Positions 1-7,890 of a stretch of DNA of 64,000 nt are shown here, piece by piece (position 1 is the stretch's first letter; the number at the start of each line of letters is the position of its first letter). Both the position numbers and the translations under genes were made by a program. Below the pieces are notes generated by a model that did not search any database, was not told where the DNA came from, and saw only the letters and a list, made by a program, of their open reading frames with translations. The stretch is from a bacterium (GTDB lineage: Bacteria > Armatimonadota > Fimbriimonadia > Fimbriimonadales > Fimbriimonadaceae), in the NCBI GenBank assembly GCA_027485645.1, contig JAIXQR010000001.1, forward strand, positions 737,632-801,631, given 5' to 3'.

Positions 1-311
1 TTGGTTCCGGGGCGAATGAGGTGTTCGCGGCCATTGCTGTCGATCAGCATCGGCAGTTGGATGGCCGGCGCTCCGAAGGCATCACCGGGGAGAGCCCGGT
101 CGAAGATGAGGCCGCACTCGACGCAGAACATGACGCCGGTCGGGTTGAACGTTTTGCAGACTGGGCATTGAACCGGCTTGATCGTCTGGGTTGCGTTCAG
201 GCTGGGGGCCGAACCCATCATCGTCTTATTTGGATCTGCCACCGGCGGCGCGCCCATTTGGGTGCGGTTCGGGTCGCCGGAAAGAATCTGGGTGCGGTTT
301 AGGTCGGCCAT
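1..311 (-). CDS. Partial zinc-ribbon protein with threonine-repeat N-terminus, probably FHA-type (5' part only)
   Basis: The minus-strand frame starts with ATG at 311 (an in-frame ATG at 323 is an alternative) and runs off the left edge after about 103 residues. The first 45 residues are low complexity with four related units, NRTQIL, NRTQMG, NKTMMG and NATQTI. A four-cysteine zinc ribbon (CPVC, then CVEC about 15 residues later) follows, and then the start of a beta-rich segment (LIDSNGREHLIRPG) that looks like the first strand of an FHA domain. FHA proteins bind phosphothreonine, often on their own N-terminal tail. The zinc ribbon and repeats are directly visible; the FHA call is inference because the domain is cut off. 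Confidence 0.6.
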   Translation of the reverse strand, partial: MADLNRTQILSGDPNRTQMGAPPVADPNKTMMGSAPSLNATQTIKPVQCPVCKTFNPTGVMFCVECGLIFDRALPGDAFGAPAIQLPMLIDSNGREHLIRPGT

Positions 312-373
312 GCGCTCATCCATTGGACGGCTTAGGCCGCCTCATTCGTTTTACTCGGAATCGCGAAGCGGCA

Positions 374-862
374 TTAAGTCTCTCGTGCCAGCCACTCCAT
401 GATTTGTTTCTCTAGCGCTGGATTGGGTTCTGAAGTGGCGATCGCTACATCCGCCCAGCACAGTAGATCGCTCAGAGTCTTGGTTTCAAGGAACGTTTCA
501 AGCGAGGCGGATTTCCACAACGCGTCGACCGCTTCTATGGGACTTTGCCCGGCCAGGAGTCCCCTTTGGATATAAATTCTTGCAAGCTCTTCAGCTGGAC
601 TTGGGGTCGTGATGAATCCAAGTTTTGAAATCAGATCCGAGAGAATTGGCTGGGATGTTTCCCAGTTCTGGTCATCGGCGATGGCAAGGTCCAGTATTTC
701 AGGATCGCTGTGTCCTCTTAGGAGCAACTCGTCAGCCAGTTCCCGGACCATCTCGCGGTCACCGTTATTGAGCCTAACCATCAGACAAAGCTCATAGAAG
801 TGCTCTTGGGTCACGGGAAAAGCATACGACAGTCTTGACTTTTTTAGCGCATACCGGGACAA
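374..862 (-). CDS. Hypothetical protein, helical
   Basis: The open frame encodes 162 residues from a TTG at 862; a GTG at 814 is another possible start, and neither has a convincing ribosome site. The predicted protein is acidic, leucine-rich and probably all-helical. It has no signal peptide, membrane segment or catalytic motif that I recognise. The helical spacing resembles short TPR- or HEAT-like proteins. It lies back to back with the AAA ATPase, about 110 bp apart, so the two could share a control region. Coding character is supported by length and amino-acid composition only. I do not recognise the family. Confidence 0.5.
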   Translation of the reverse strand: MSRYALKKSRLSYAFPVTQEHFYELCLMVRLNNGDREMVRELADELLLRGHSDPEILDLAIADDQNWETSQPILSDLISKLGFITTPSPAEELARIYIQRGLLAGQSPIEAVDALWKSASLETFLETKTLSDLLCWADVAIATSEPNPALEKQIMEWLARET

Positions 863-971
863 TAAAGTTTCGTCATGAACCGCTACGCCGCCACCGCTTC
901 TTGGTAGTCAATCCGGACTCGATCTTCGAGTCTCGGCGGTGTTCCTGCTTCCGGCCCTTCTGGGCACGTTC

Positions 972-2204
972 ATGATGCGCAATTTAACCCAGATCATTAA
1001 CAGCTGTTTGTCGTCCTATCCGGCCCTTGTACCATACAAGCTGAGTCAGGAAATTCATGACTACTTTAGCGGGTTCTACATTCTAGAAACCGAAGACTTC
1101 GACTTTGACTTGCACGATTTCGTTTCCGCTACAAAGGCTTTTGCCAGCCCATCGGACGACGTGCATAGTCCACTCCTTGCGAACTGGTTTAACTCGGACC
1201 TTCCGGTTACGTTTTCTGCACCGACCGGTCTTTTTGACGTTCATTGGGGCGAGCATAAGCTACGAGTTCTGATGGTCTCGTACGGAGATTGCGATAAGCG
1301 TCAGTTCATCATTACGGATTCGGCCAAGTTGGCCCACGACTTCTTCGAGGAAGTCTGCCGCCATGGCTACGCCTCGCGTGCAGCCCTACTGGTCTATGCA
1401 AACGGAGGGTTTGCTAATGACGAAAGAATGTACGAGCAGATCCGGAAGGCATCGCTTGACGATCTGACATTGAGCGACGAGCTTCGTCAGGATATTCAGG
1501 AGAATATCTTCGACTTCTTCTCTGCTGAAGAAGTTTACAATCGCTACCGACTTCCTTGGAAGCGTGGAGTGCTGCTTACCGGACCACCCGGAAATGGCAA
1601 GACCCAAACGATCAAGGCGGTGATGGCGCAGTCAAAGCTGCCTTGCATCAGCGTGCGTAACTTCAATTCGGGACAAAAGACTAGTGCAATCGGCATCTCG
1701 GAAGTTTTCCGAAGAGCTCGCCAGATGGCTCCGTGCATGTTGGTTATGGAAGACTTGGACAGCTTGATTGATCGAAACGCGCTTTCGTATCTCTTAAATG
1801 AGCTTGACGGCTTTGCGGAGAACCGGGGCGTGTTGATCTTAGCGACCACCAACCACCCCGAAAAGCTAGACCCGGCTCTTACCGAACGTCCAAGTAGGTT
1901 TGATCGAAAGATCAGATTCGAGCTTCCAGGACCCGATGAGCGTTGTGCATACTTGCGCTCCCGCGCCGAGTTGCATCCGCCCGAGATGCGTCCCGACGAG
2001 CTTGAATTGATGGACCTGGCACTGCAGACGGAAGGTTTTACCTTCGCTTACCTAAAGGAACTGGATTTGTCGGCAACGATGAAATTCAGTCGTAATCCAG
2101 AAGCCAGCTCATTTTCAAAGTGCCTAAGAGACTTAATAAAGCCTCTGAAAGCTCAAATGAAATCTGACCAGAAAATTCCGGCGCCCGTACCCGAACGGGA
2201 TTAA
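972..2204 (+). CDS. AAA+ family ATPase, BCS1-like core
   Basis: About 410 residues from the ATG at 972 (ATG at 975 and a GTG at 939 are alternatives). The N-terminal 190 residues form an uncharacterised mixed alpha/beta domain. The AAA module follows: Walker A GPPGNGKT near residue 204, Walker B LVMEDLD near 257, and a second-region-of-homology stretch with RPSRFDRK near 306 that supplies the arginine-finger region. A small C-terminal lid follows. The approach to Walker A (PWKRGVLL) and the RPSRFDRK motif resemble the BCS1/fungal-type AAA subgroup more than FtsH or ClpX. It probably remodels or unfolds a protein client; the client is unknown. No membrane segment or protease domain is visible. 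The gene stands alone and converges on sufB. Confidence 0.8.
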   Translation: MMRNLTQIINSCLSSYPALVPYKLSQEIHDYFSGFYILETEDFDFDLHDFVSATKAFASPSDDVHSPLLANWFNSDLPVTFSAPTGLFDVHWGEHKLRVLMVSYGDCDKRQFIITDSAKLAHDFFEEVCRHGYASRAALLVYANGGFANDERMYEQIRKASLDDLTLSDELRQDIQENIFDFFSAEEVYNRYRLPWKRGVLLTGPPGNGKTQTIKAVMAQSKLPCISVRNFNSGQKTSAIGISEVFRRARQMAPCMLVMEDLDSLIDRNALSYLLNELDGFAENRGVLILATTNHPEKLDPALTERPSRFDRKIRFELPGPDERCAYLRSRAELHPPEMRPDELELMDLALQTEGFTFAYLKELDLSATMKFSRNPEASSFSKCLRDLIKPLKAQMKSDQKIPAPVPERD

Positions 2205-2218
2205 CGCCTAGAGATGTA

Positions 2219-2248
2219 GTAGCCGAGTACAGCCGTACCCGGCTACTA
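2219..2248. terminator. Hairpin between convergent AAA ATPase and sufB
   Basis: AGTAGCCG at 2219-2226 pairs with CGGCTACT at 2241-2248, and an inner GTAC/GTAC pairing extends the stem. No clear T-run follows on either strand, so it may be a weak or factor-assisted bidirectional terminator. It fills most of the 51-bp gap between the two stop codons. Confidence 0.45.
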
Positions 2249-2255
2249 ACGAGAG

Positions 2256-3776
2256 TTAACCTACGCTGCCTTCCAGGCTCACGCCCAGAAGCTTCTGCGC
2301 TTCAACCGCGAATTCCATTGGGAGTTCGCGGAACACTTCTTTACAGAATCCGCTAACGATCATATTCACCGCGTCTTCCGTCGGGATGCCTCGCTGGTTG
2401 CAGTAGAAGATTTGGTCATAGCCAATCTTCGAGGTAGAGGCCTCATGTTCTACCGTTGCCGTTGGGTTCTTAACTTCAATGTAAGGGAAGGTGTGCGCTC
2501 CGCATCGGTCGCCCATCAGCATCGAGTCGCATTGCGAGTAGTTCCGCGCGCCGTCTGCACCGGGGTTGATCTTTACGAGGCCGCGGTAAGTGTTTTGCCC
2601 GTTGCCAGCCGAAATACCCTTTGAGACGATCGTCGACTTGGTTCGCTTACCAATGTGAATCATCTTGGTTCCGGTGTCGGCCTGCTGCTTTCCGGCGGTA
2701 AGGGCCACGCTATAGAATTCGCCCACGCTATCGTCGCCTTGCAGGATGACGCTTGGGTACTTCCAAGTGATCGCCGATCCAGTCTCGACTTGCGTCCAGG
2801 TGACTTTGCTTCGCTTTCCGATTGCTCGTGCTCGCTTGGTCACGAAGTTATAGATGCCACCGACGCCGGTCTTTGGATCGCCTGGGTACCAGTTCTGAAC
2901 CGTGCTGTACTTGATCGTTGCATCGTCTCCGACGGCAATGAGCTCAACGACCGCGGCGTGTAGCTGATTCTCGTCTCGCTGGGGAGCGGTGCAACCTTCG
3001 AGGTAGCTCACGTAAGCGCCCTCTTCGGCCACGATCAGGGTTCGCTCGAACTGACCGGTGTTTTCTGCGTTGATTCGGAAGTAAGTTGAAAGCTCCATCG
3101 GGCACCGAACGCCCTTCGGAATGTAGACGAAGGAACCGTCGGAGAAGACGGCGGAGTTCAAGGTGGCAAAGTAGTTGTCGCTGTAGGGAACAACGCTGCC
3201 GAGGTACTTCTGAATCAGTTCTGGGTGCTCTTTGACGGCCTCACTGATGCTGCAGAAGATGACGCCATGCTTTCGAAGCTCTTCTTTGAAGGTCGTCACA
3301 ACGGAGACGGAGTCGAATACGGCATCAACCGCAACGTTTCCGGACATGCGGGCGAGAGACTCGGCGGGAGTTGGGGCAGCACCCTTGACGTTCAGGAGAA
3401 CCTTCTGCTCCTCGACGGGAATGCCGAGCTTTCGGAAGGTCTCTAGGAGCTGTGGGTCAGCATCCTCAAGCGAGTCAAGCACGGGCTTGAGCTTCGGCGC
3501 GGAGTAGTAGCTGATCGCCTGAAGATCGGTTTCTGTGTAGCTGACGTTTGGCCACTTTGGCGCTCGCATCGTCTTGAGGTGCTCGTATGCCTTCAGCCGC
3601 CAGGTCAGGAGCCACTCCGGCTCTTCCTTGATGGCCGACAGTCGGCGAATGACATCCTCGTTCAGACCGGGTTCGAAAGTGTCACTTTCGATATCGGTGC
3701 TCCAACCGTGCTCATATTCTCGGTTGGCAAATTGTTCTAAAAGGGCAGTGCTTTCGTCAAGTACTTGTTCGCTCAT
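2256..3776 (-). CDS. sufB: Fe-S cluster assembly scaffold SufB
   Basis: 506 residues from the ATG at 3776. The frame stays open to 3899, but SufB homology begins at the later ATG and the extra segment lies where the promoter should be. SufB, with SufC and SufD, builds Fe-S clusters in the cytoplasm. The beta-helix core is recognisable, including [15 protein letters not shown], the QCDSMLMG cysteine region and the C-terminal FCKEVF motif. Length matches the family. SufC, SufD and SufS are not adjacent, which is unusual because these genes are normally in one operon; they must be outside this window. The Nudix gene diverges from it. Confidence 0.95.
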   Translation of the reverse strand: MSEQVLDESTALLEQFANREYEHGWSTDIESDTFEPGLNEDVIRRLSAIKEEPEWLLTWRLKAYEHLKTMRAPKWPNVSYTETDLQAISYYSAPKLKPVLDSLEDADPQLLETFRKLGIPVEEQKVLLNVKGAAPTPAESLARMSGNVAVDAVFDSVSVVTTFKEELRKHGVIFCSISEAVKEHPELIQKYLGSVVPYSDNYFATLNSAVFSDGSFVYIPKGVRCPMELSTYFRINAENTGQFERTLIVAEEGAYVSYLEGCTAPQRDENQLHAAVVELIAVGDDATIKYSTVQNWYPGDPKTGVGGIYNFVTKRARAIGKRSKVTWTQVETGSAITWKYPSVILQGDDSVGEFYSVALTAGKQQADTGTKMIHIGKRTKSTIVSKGISAGNGQNTYRGLVKINPGADGARNYSQCDSMLMGDRCGAHTFPYIEVKNPTATVEHEASTSKIGYDQIFYCNQRGIPTEDAVNMIVSGFCKEVFRELPMEFAVEAQKLLGVSLEGSVG

Positions 3777-3896
3777 ATGGGTTTCCAGAAGCACCCACCC
3801 GGGAGACCCGGCATCGTGCATTCTGTTCCTATCTACGTACAGTTTGACAGACTCGGCGGAGTGAACTACCCATTCTTTTCGGGAAAACTCCGGGAC

Positions 3897-3902
3897 CATA
3901 AT
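3897..3902 (+). promoter_or_regulatory. Candidate -10 box (CATAAT) for Nudix gene
   Basis: CATAAT ends 5 nt before the ATG at 3908, and no Shine-Dalgarno sequence can fit between. This suggests a leaderless or nearly leaderless transcript, as for several other genes in the window. No clear -35 is visible. Confidence 0.35.
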
Positions 3903-3907
3903 TCAGC

Positions 3908-4429
3908 ATGCGACTGACCTCCCGACGAGAAGTTTATCGAAACAAGTGGCTAACCCTCTTTGAAGATCAGATTGAGAGGTCGAACGGGTCGGCTGGTATC
4001 TACGCCTGGATTGACAAGCCGCCTTTTGCCGTGGTGATCCCGTTTGATGGCACTCATGTGACAATGATCCGGCAGTATCGGTACCCAAATCAGCGTTGGT
4101 CCTGGGAGTTTCCCAGCGGTGCGGTTGAAGGACGGCCAGAGCTTTCGGCAGTTGAGATCGCTCGACAAGAATTGCGTGAGGAAACCGGTCTCCTCGCGGG
4201 GCGATTGACCGCACTCGGCAAACTTGCCATTGCCCCGGGCTTTAGTAATCAGGAGTACACGGTGTTCTTGGCGGAAGACCTTGAGCAGACCGATTTGGAG
4301 TTAGAAGAGGAAGAAGCGGACCTTACCCAGGGCAAATTTACGCCCGCCCAAGTACGCGAAATGTGCGTTAGCGGCGAGATCACAGATTCGCCAACGGTAA
4401 CGGCGATGTTTCTTTGGCAAAACGCTTGA
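3908..4429 (+). CDS. Nudix hydrolase, ADP-ribose pyrophosphatase type
   Basis: 173 residues. The protein should hydrolyse a nucleoside diphosphate linked to another moiety, most likely ADP-ribose or an ADP-sugar, using Mg2+. The Nudix box spans roughly residues 78-102 (GAVEG...QELREETGL); the usual Arg of the RELxEE core is Gln here, a variant also seen in other ADP-ribose-type members. The APGFSNQE segment and acidic loop after the box fit the ADPRase group. It is divergent from sufB and followed 50 bp later by a GntR regulator. Substrate is inferred from similarity only. Confidence 0.85.
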   Translation: MRLTSRREVYRNKWLTLFEDQIERSNGSAGIYAWIDKPPFAVVIPFDGTHVTMIRQYRYPNQRWSWEFPSGAVEGRPELSAVEIARQELREETGLLAGRLTALGKLAIAPGFSNQEYTVFLAEDLEQTDLELEEEEADLTQGKFTPAQVREMCVSGEITDSPTVTAMFLWQNA

Positions 4430-4480
4430 CCGGGGGTAGCGAAAAGAACAATAATATTGGCTAGGCCACGTGCGAAAGTT

Positions 4481-5236
4481 ATGAAACCGGTACCCGTCTA
4501 CTCAAAGATCAAACAAGAACTTAAGGATCTGATGGATCGTGGAATGTACGAGGCTGGAGACAAGTTTCTGACCGAGCGGGATGTCGCCGCTAAGTACAAC
4601 ACGAGCCGAATTACGGCGAACAAGGTCTTGAGTGCACTAGTGGCAGAAGGCGTGCTGGAGTACCGACTTGGCGTCGGAACCTTTGTCAAAGCCCAAACCA
4701 TCGACTACGATCTGCGCTCACTCACGAGCTTCACCGCCCAGTGTCAGCGGGCCGGAAAGGTGCCGGGCACCGATGTATTGGAGTTCAGCTCGGGACGGGC
4801 AAGCGAATTCGATCCTGAAGTCATTGAGAACCTGCACTGCGGCAAACTTGACCGGATTTACCGAATGGTCCGCGTCCGAACGGCGGATGATGTTCCCGTG
4901 ATCTGTGAAGAGCGTTACTTGCTCGCTGGCTTTTGCCCCGGACTCAAGGTCGGGGACGTTGGCGGATCACTCTTTACAACGCTTGAATCTCGGTTTGGCT
5001 TAACCCTGTACGGTTCGGAAGAAACGATTTCTGCCGTAGTGCCGACCGAGAGCGTGGCTAAGGCACTGGAATTAGAACCCGTATCAGCCGTGCTAGAAGT
5101 GCGAGCGGTCGGCTTTCTCGATGCCGAGACTCGGCTTTGGTTCGAGATCACGCACTATCATCCCGAACATTACGCCTTCTACAACTGGCTCGGCCCGCTC
5201 CGCCGGACGCAACCGGCCGAAGGCGCTTTGCGCTAA
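4481..5236 (+). CDS. GntR family transcriptional regulator (HutC/UTRA type)
   Basis: About 251 residues from the ATG at 4481; an in-frame TTG at 4457 would add eight residues but overlaps a likely -10 box (TAATAT, 4452-4457). Residues 1-70 form a GntR winged helix (PVYSKIKQEL..., LTERDVAAKYNTSR, GVGTFV). The remainder is a UTRA ligand-binding domain of the HutC/FarR group, which senses a small metabolite. The gene sits 45 bp upstream of deoC on the same strand, so it may control deoxynucleoside or pentose use, but no operator repeat was identified. Effector unknown. Confidence 0.85.
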   Translation: MKPVPVYSKIKQELKDLMDRGMYEAGDKFLTERDVAAKYNTSRITANKVLSALVAEGVLEYRLGVGTFVKAQTIDYDLRSLTSFTAQCQRAGKVPGTDVLEFSSGRASEFDPEVIENLHCGKLDRIYRMVRVRTADDVPVICEERYLLAGFCPGLKVGDVGGSLFTTLESRFGLTLYGSEETISAVVPTESVAKALELEPVSAVLEVRAVGFLDAETRLWFEITHYHPEHYAFYNWLGPLRRTQPAEGALR

Positions 5237-5281
5237 CGATCAGTAGGTCTCGAACTTCATTCAACATTCAGGAATCTAACC

Positions 5282-6001
5282 ATGTGGAATTACGCTGACA
5301 TCGCAAAAATGATCGACCATTCGTTGCTCAACCCAACGTTGACCTATTCAGATCTCGTCGCGGGTTGCCGGCTGGCGGTGGCTTACGATGTTGCGAGCGT
5401 TTGCATCATGCCGTATGCGGTGCCGCTTTGCAGCGAACTCCTTCAGGAATCCGATGTGAAGGTCAGTACGACGATTGGCTTTCCACACGGCGGTCACACA
5501 ACTGCCGCAAAGGCATTCGAAGCCAACCGCGCGATTGATGACGGCGCACAAGAACTGGACATGGTTGTGAACGTCAGCCGCGTGAAGAGCGCTCACTGGG
5601 TCGAGGTTCAGGACGACATCCGAGCCGTGATTGAGGTCGCACATGGTCGCAGTCAGAAGGTTAAGGTGATCTTTGAAAATGCATATCTCACCGACGATGA
5701 GAAGATTCGTCTATGCGAGATCTGCGGTGAGCTGAAGGCAGACTGGGTCAAAACGAGCACCGGCTACGCCCCGACGGGAGCGATTACGGAAGACCTAATC
5801 TTGATGCGCAAGCACAGTCCTGAGCATGTGCAGGTCAAGGCCGCAGGTGGCGTGCGAGACCTGGATCGCATCATTGAAGTGCGAGCAATCGGCGTCACGA
5901 GAATCGGCACAAGTTCGACACCTAAACTGCTGGACGAGGCCCGTGCGCGGTTGGGGCTTGAGGCGATTACGACTCAGGCAGCAGAGGTTTCTGGGTACTA
6001 G
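5282..6001 (+). CDS. deoC: Deoxyribose-phosphate aldolase
   Basis: 239 residues. DeoC cleaves 2-deoxyribose-5-phosphate to glyceraldehyde-3-phosphate and acetaldehyde in the cytoplasm. The Schiff-base lysine lies in WVKTSTGYAP (Lys157), and the second active-site lysine in VKAAGGVR (Lys186). The IGFPHG and LDMVVN motifs and the length match bacterial class I DeoC. A GntR regulator lies immediately upstream. The last 35 bp overlap the 3' end of nhaA on the other strand. Confidence 0.95.
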   Translation: MWNYADIAKMIDHSLLNPTLTYSDLVAGCRLAVAYDVASVCIMPYAVPLCSELLQESDVKVSTTIGFPHGGHTTAAKAFEANRAIDDGAQELDMVVNVSRVKSAHWVEVQDDIRAVIEVAHGRSQKVKVIFENAYLTDDEKIRLCEICGELKADWVKTSTGYAPTGAITEDLILMRKHSPEHVQVKAAGGVRDLDRIIEVRAIGVTRIGTSSTPKLLDEARARLGLEAITTQAAEVSGY

Positions 6002-7328
6002 GACGCCGCCAAAGAAACGCAAATCCGAGAATTCCCATCATGGTGCTGGCCGCAATCGTGGCCAGCTTTGCTGAGTTGTGTGCTTCTGGCGCTTTGAACG
6101 CGAGTTCAGCTACGAAGAGACTCATCGTAAACCCGATACCGCACAAAATTCCGACGCCGGCGACATGCCGCATGGTGATTCCATCCGGAAGCCCGGCCAG
6201 TCGTAGCTGGACTGCGAGCCAACTCGCACCAAGAATGCCGAGTGGCTTGCCAACAATCAGCCCTGCGAGAACGCCGACGCTGACTGGCCCGGCGAGGCTA
6301 GCGCCACCGGTCAGCACCACCCCGGCGTTCGCAAGGGCAAAGACCGGCACGACCACGTACGTGATGTACGGACTCAAGATGTCCTCCATCCGTTCGAGCG
6401 GCATCTGTACATCGGTCGCGAGTCGACCGATTTCTCGGACTGCAAGCTGTCGGTCGGGTGTCATCTCGTGCGGATCCGCTGCCGCCGGACAGTCTTCAAA
6501 GGCTTGTAACGCCGCGTTGGTTTCGCTTACGTATTCGACCGGGTCAATGAAGGTGCGGATCGGGAGAAACATCGCGAGAAGCACACCGGCGACGGTCGCG
6601 TGAACTCCCGACCAGAGCGTGAACAGCCACAGAGGGAGTCCGATCACCGTGTACGCGGCTAGTGACTTCACGTTTAGCCGGTTCATGGCGTACAGCACAA
6701 CGAGGCACGCCGCCATTCCCCCGAGCATCGCCAGATTGATTTGGGCGGTGTAGAAGATTGCGATAACCAGTACCGCTCCGAGGTCATCGACGATCGCAAT
6801 CGCGGCCAAGAGGATCTTGAGGGCGACGGGAACGCGCGAACCTAGTAGCGACAATACTCCGAGCGAGAAGGCAATGTCCGTTGCCATCGGCACGCCGGTG
6901 CCTCGCAAATCCCCACCGTTGGCGTTGATTGCGGCATAAATCCCAGCCGGAACGATCATGCCCCCGATCGCCGCGATGATGGGTAGCGCAGCCTTGTCGC
7001 GCGAACTCAGCTCTCCCACCAGGAACTCCCGTTTGATCTCGAGACCCATCAACAAGAAAAAGAGGGCCATCAGGCCATCGTTGATCCAGTACCGAAGCGA
7101 GTGTCTTTCGGTGAACTCGCCGATGTTGATCGAGATCGGCGTGCTCCAGAAAGCCTCGTAATGGCCAGCCGGGCCAAGGTTTGCCCAAAGCATTGCCCAG
7201 ACTGCGAGCCCGACGAGCATCATTCCCGAAGTCGCTTCGTTCTGCGCGAATTCCAGAATCGGGCTGAGCAGCCTCGCCTTGATGCGGGTCTTGGCTACTT
7301 TCGGGCGGAAGCTCTTTTCACTGCTCAT
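5967..7328 (-). CDS. nhaA: Na+/H+ antiporter NhaA
   Basis: 453 residues with about 12 membrane helices. It exchanges cytoplasmic Na+ for external protons. The ion-binding pair Asp181-Asp182 lies in AIVDDLGAVL, preceded by the conserved ATDIAFSLG segment. The cytoplasmic loop between the two halves is long and acidic (around residues 270-310), which is common outside Proteobacteria. The ATG at 7328 is 63 bp from the divergent thioesterase gene. The 3' end overlaps deoC by 35 bp in tail-to-tail orientation. Confidence 0.95.
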   Translation of the reverse strand: MSSEKSFRPKVAKTRIKARLLSPILEFAQNEATSGMMLVGLAVWAMLWANLGPAGHYEAFWSTPISINIGEFTERHSLRYWINDGLMALFFLLMGLEIKREFLVGELSSRDKAALPIIAAIGGMIVPAGIYAAINANGGDLRGTGVPMATDIAFSLGVLSLLGSRVPVALKILLAAIAIVDDLGAVLVIAIFYTAQINLAMLGGMAACLVVLYAMNRLNVKSLAAYTVIGLPLWLFTLWSGVHATVAGVLLAMFLPIRTFIDPVEYVSETNAALQAFEDCPAAADPHEMTPDRQLAVREIGRLATDVQMPLERMEDILSPYITYVVVPVFALANAGVVLTGGASLAGPVSVGVLAGLIVGKPLGILGASWLAVQLRLAGLPDGITMRHVAGVGILCGIGFTMSLFVAELAFKAPEAHNSAKLATIAASTMMGILGFAFLWRRPSTQKPLLPES

Positions 7329-7377
7329 CGTGGGCTCGTTTTTCTACGACCTTCGGTCAATTTCTTGTGCGTCGGGG

Positions 7378-7383
7378 TTAACT
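7378..7383 (+). promoter_or_regulatory. Candidate -10 box (TTAACT) for thioesterase gene
   Basis: TTAACT lies 8 nt before the ATG at 7392, with no ribosome-binding site between, a spacing that fits a leaderless transcript. The match to TANNNT is imperfect at the second base, so this is weaker than the other examples. Confidence 0.3.
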
Positions 7384-7391
7384 CATCTCGC

Positions 7392-7841
7392 ATGAAATTT
7401 AGTCCGGCGTACCAAACGCCCACGGTTGAAAAGATACGCGTTCGCTACGGAGAGACCGACATGATGGGTCACGCGTACTATGCAAACTATTATTACTGGT
7501 TTGAACAGGCTCGGGGAGCTTATTGCCGAGACCGAGGATTTACGTATCTGCAACTAGAACAACTCGGCTATAAGTTGCCCGTCGTCGAATCACACGCCAA
7601 CTATCGTGCCGAAGTTCTCTACGATGACTTGATCGAAGTTCGAGTCTGGATCAGCGAAATGAAACGCGCGAGTATGCGCTTCGACTATGAGGTGTACAAC
7701 GTCACGCGAGATCTGATCACAACCACCGGCTACACGTGGCACGTGATGGTGGGTGAAAAGAAGAAGGCGACCTCCATCCCTGAGATGGTGAAGGAATGGT
7801 TGCTTCGAGAGCCGGCGCTCACGGCTTCAATCGAGCACTAA
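7392..7841 (+). CDS. Acyl-CoA thioesterase, YbgC/4HBT hot-dog family
   Basis: 149 residues from the ATG at 7392; the frame is open upstream but the extension runs antisense into nhaA. The family hydrolyses acyl-CoA thioesters. The signature VRYGETDMMGHAYYANY contains the catalytic aspartate (Asp23) and the following helix carries FEQAR. Size and single-domain layout match YbgC/FcbC-like proteins. Substrate cannot be told from sequence. A strong bidirectional terminator follows directly after the stop. Confidence 0.88.
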   Translation: MKFSPAYQTPTVEKIRVRYGETDMMGHAYYANYYYWFEQARGAYCRDRGFTYLQLEQLGYKLPVVESHANYRAEVLYDDLIEVRVWISEMKRASMRFDYEVYNVTRDLITTTGYTWHVMVGEKKKATSIPEMVKEWLLREPALTASIEH

Positions 7842-7881
7842 AAAAGGAAGTCCGGGAAGGTTTCTTCCCGGACTTCCTTTT
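7841..7881. terminator. Bidirectional rho-independent terminator
   Basis: A 14-bp perfect stem (GGAAGTCCGGGAAG at 7846-7859 with its complement at 7864-7877) has a GTTT loop, is preceded by AAAAA and followed by TTTT. It can terminate both the thioesterase gene and the convergent phosphoesterase gene. Confidence 0.9.
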
Positions 7882-7890
7882 GGAGCGAAC

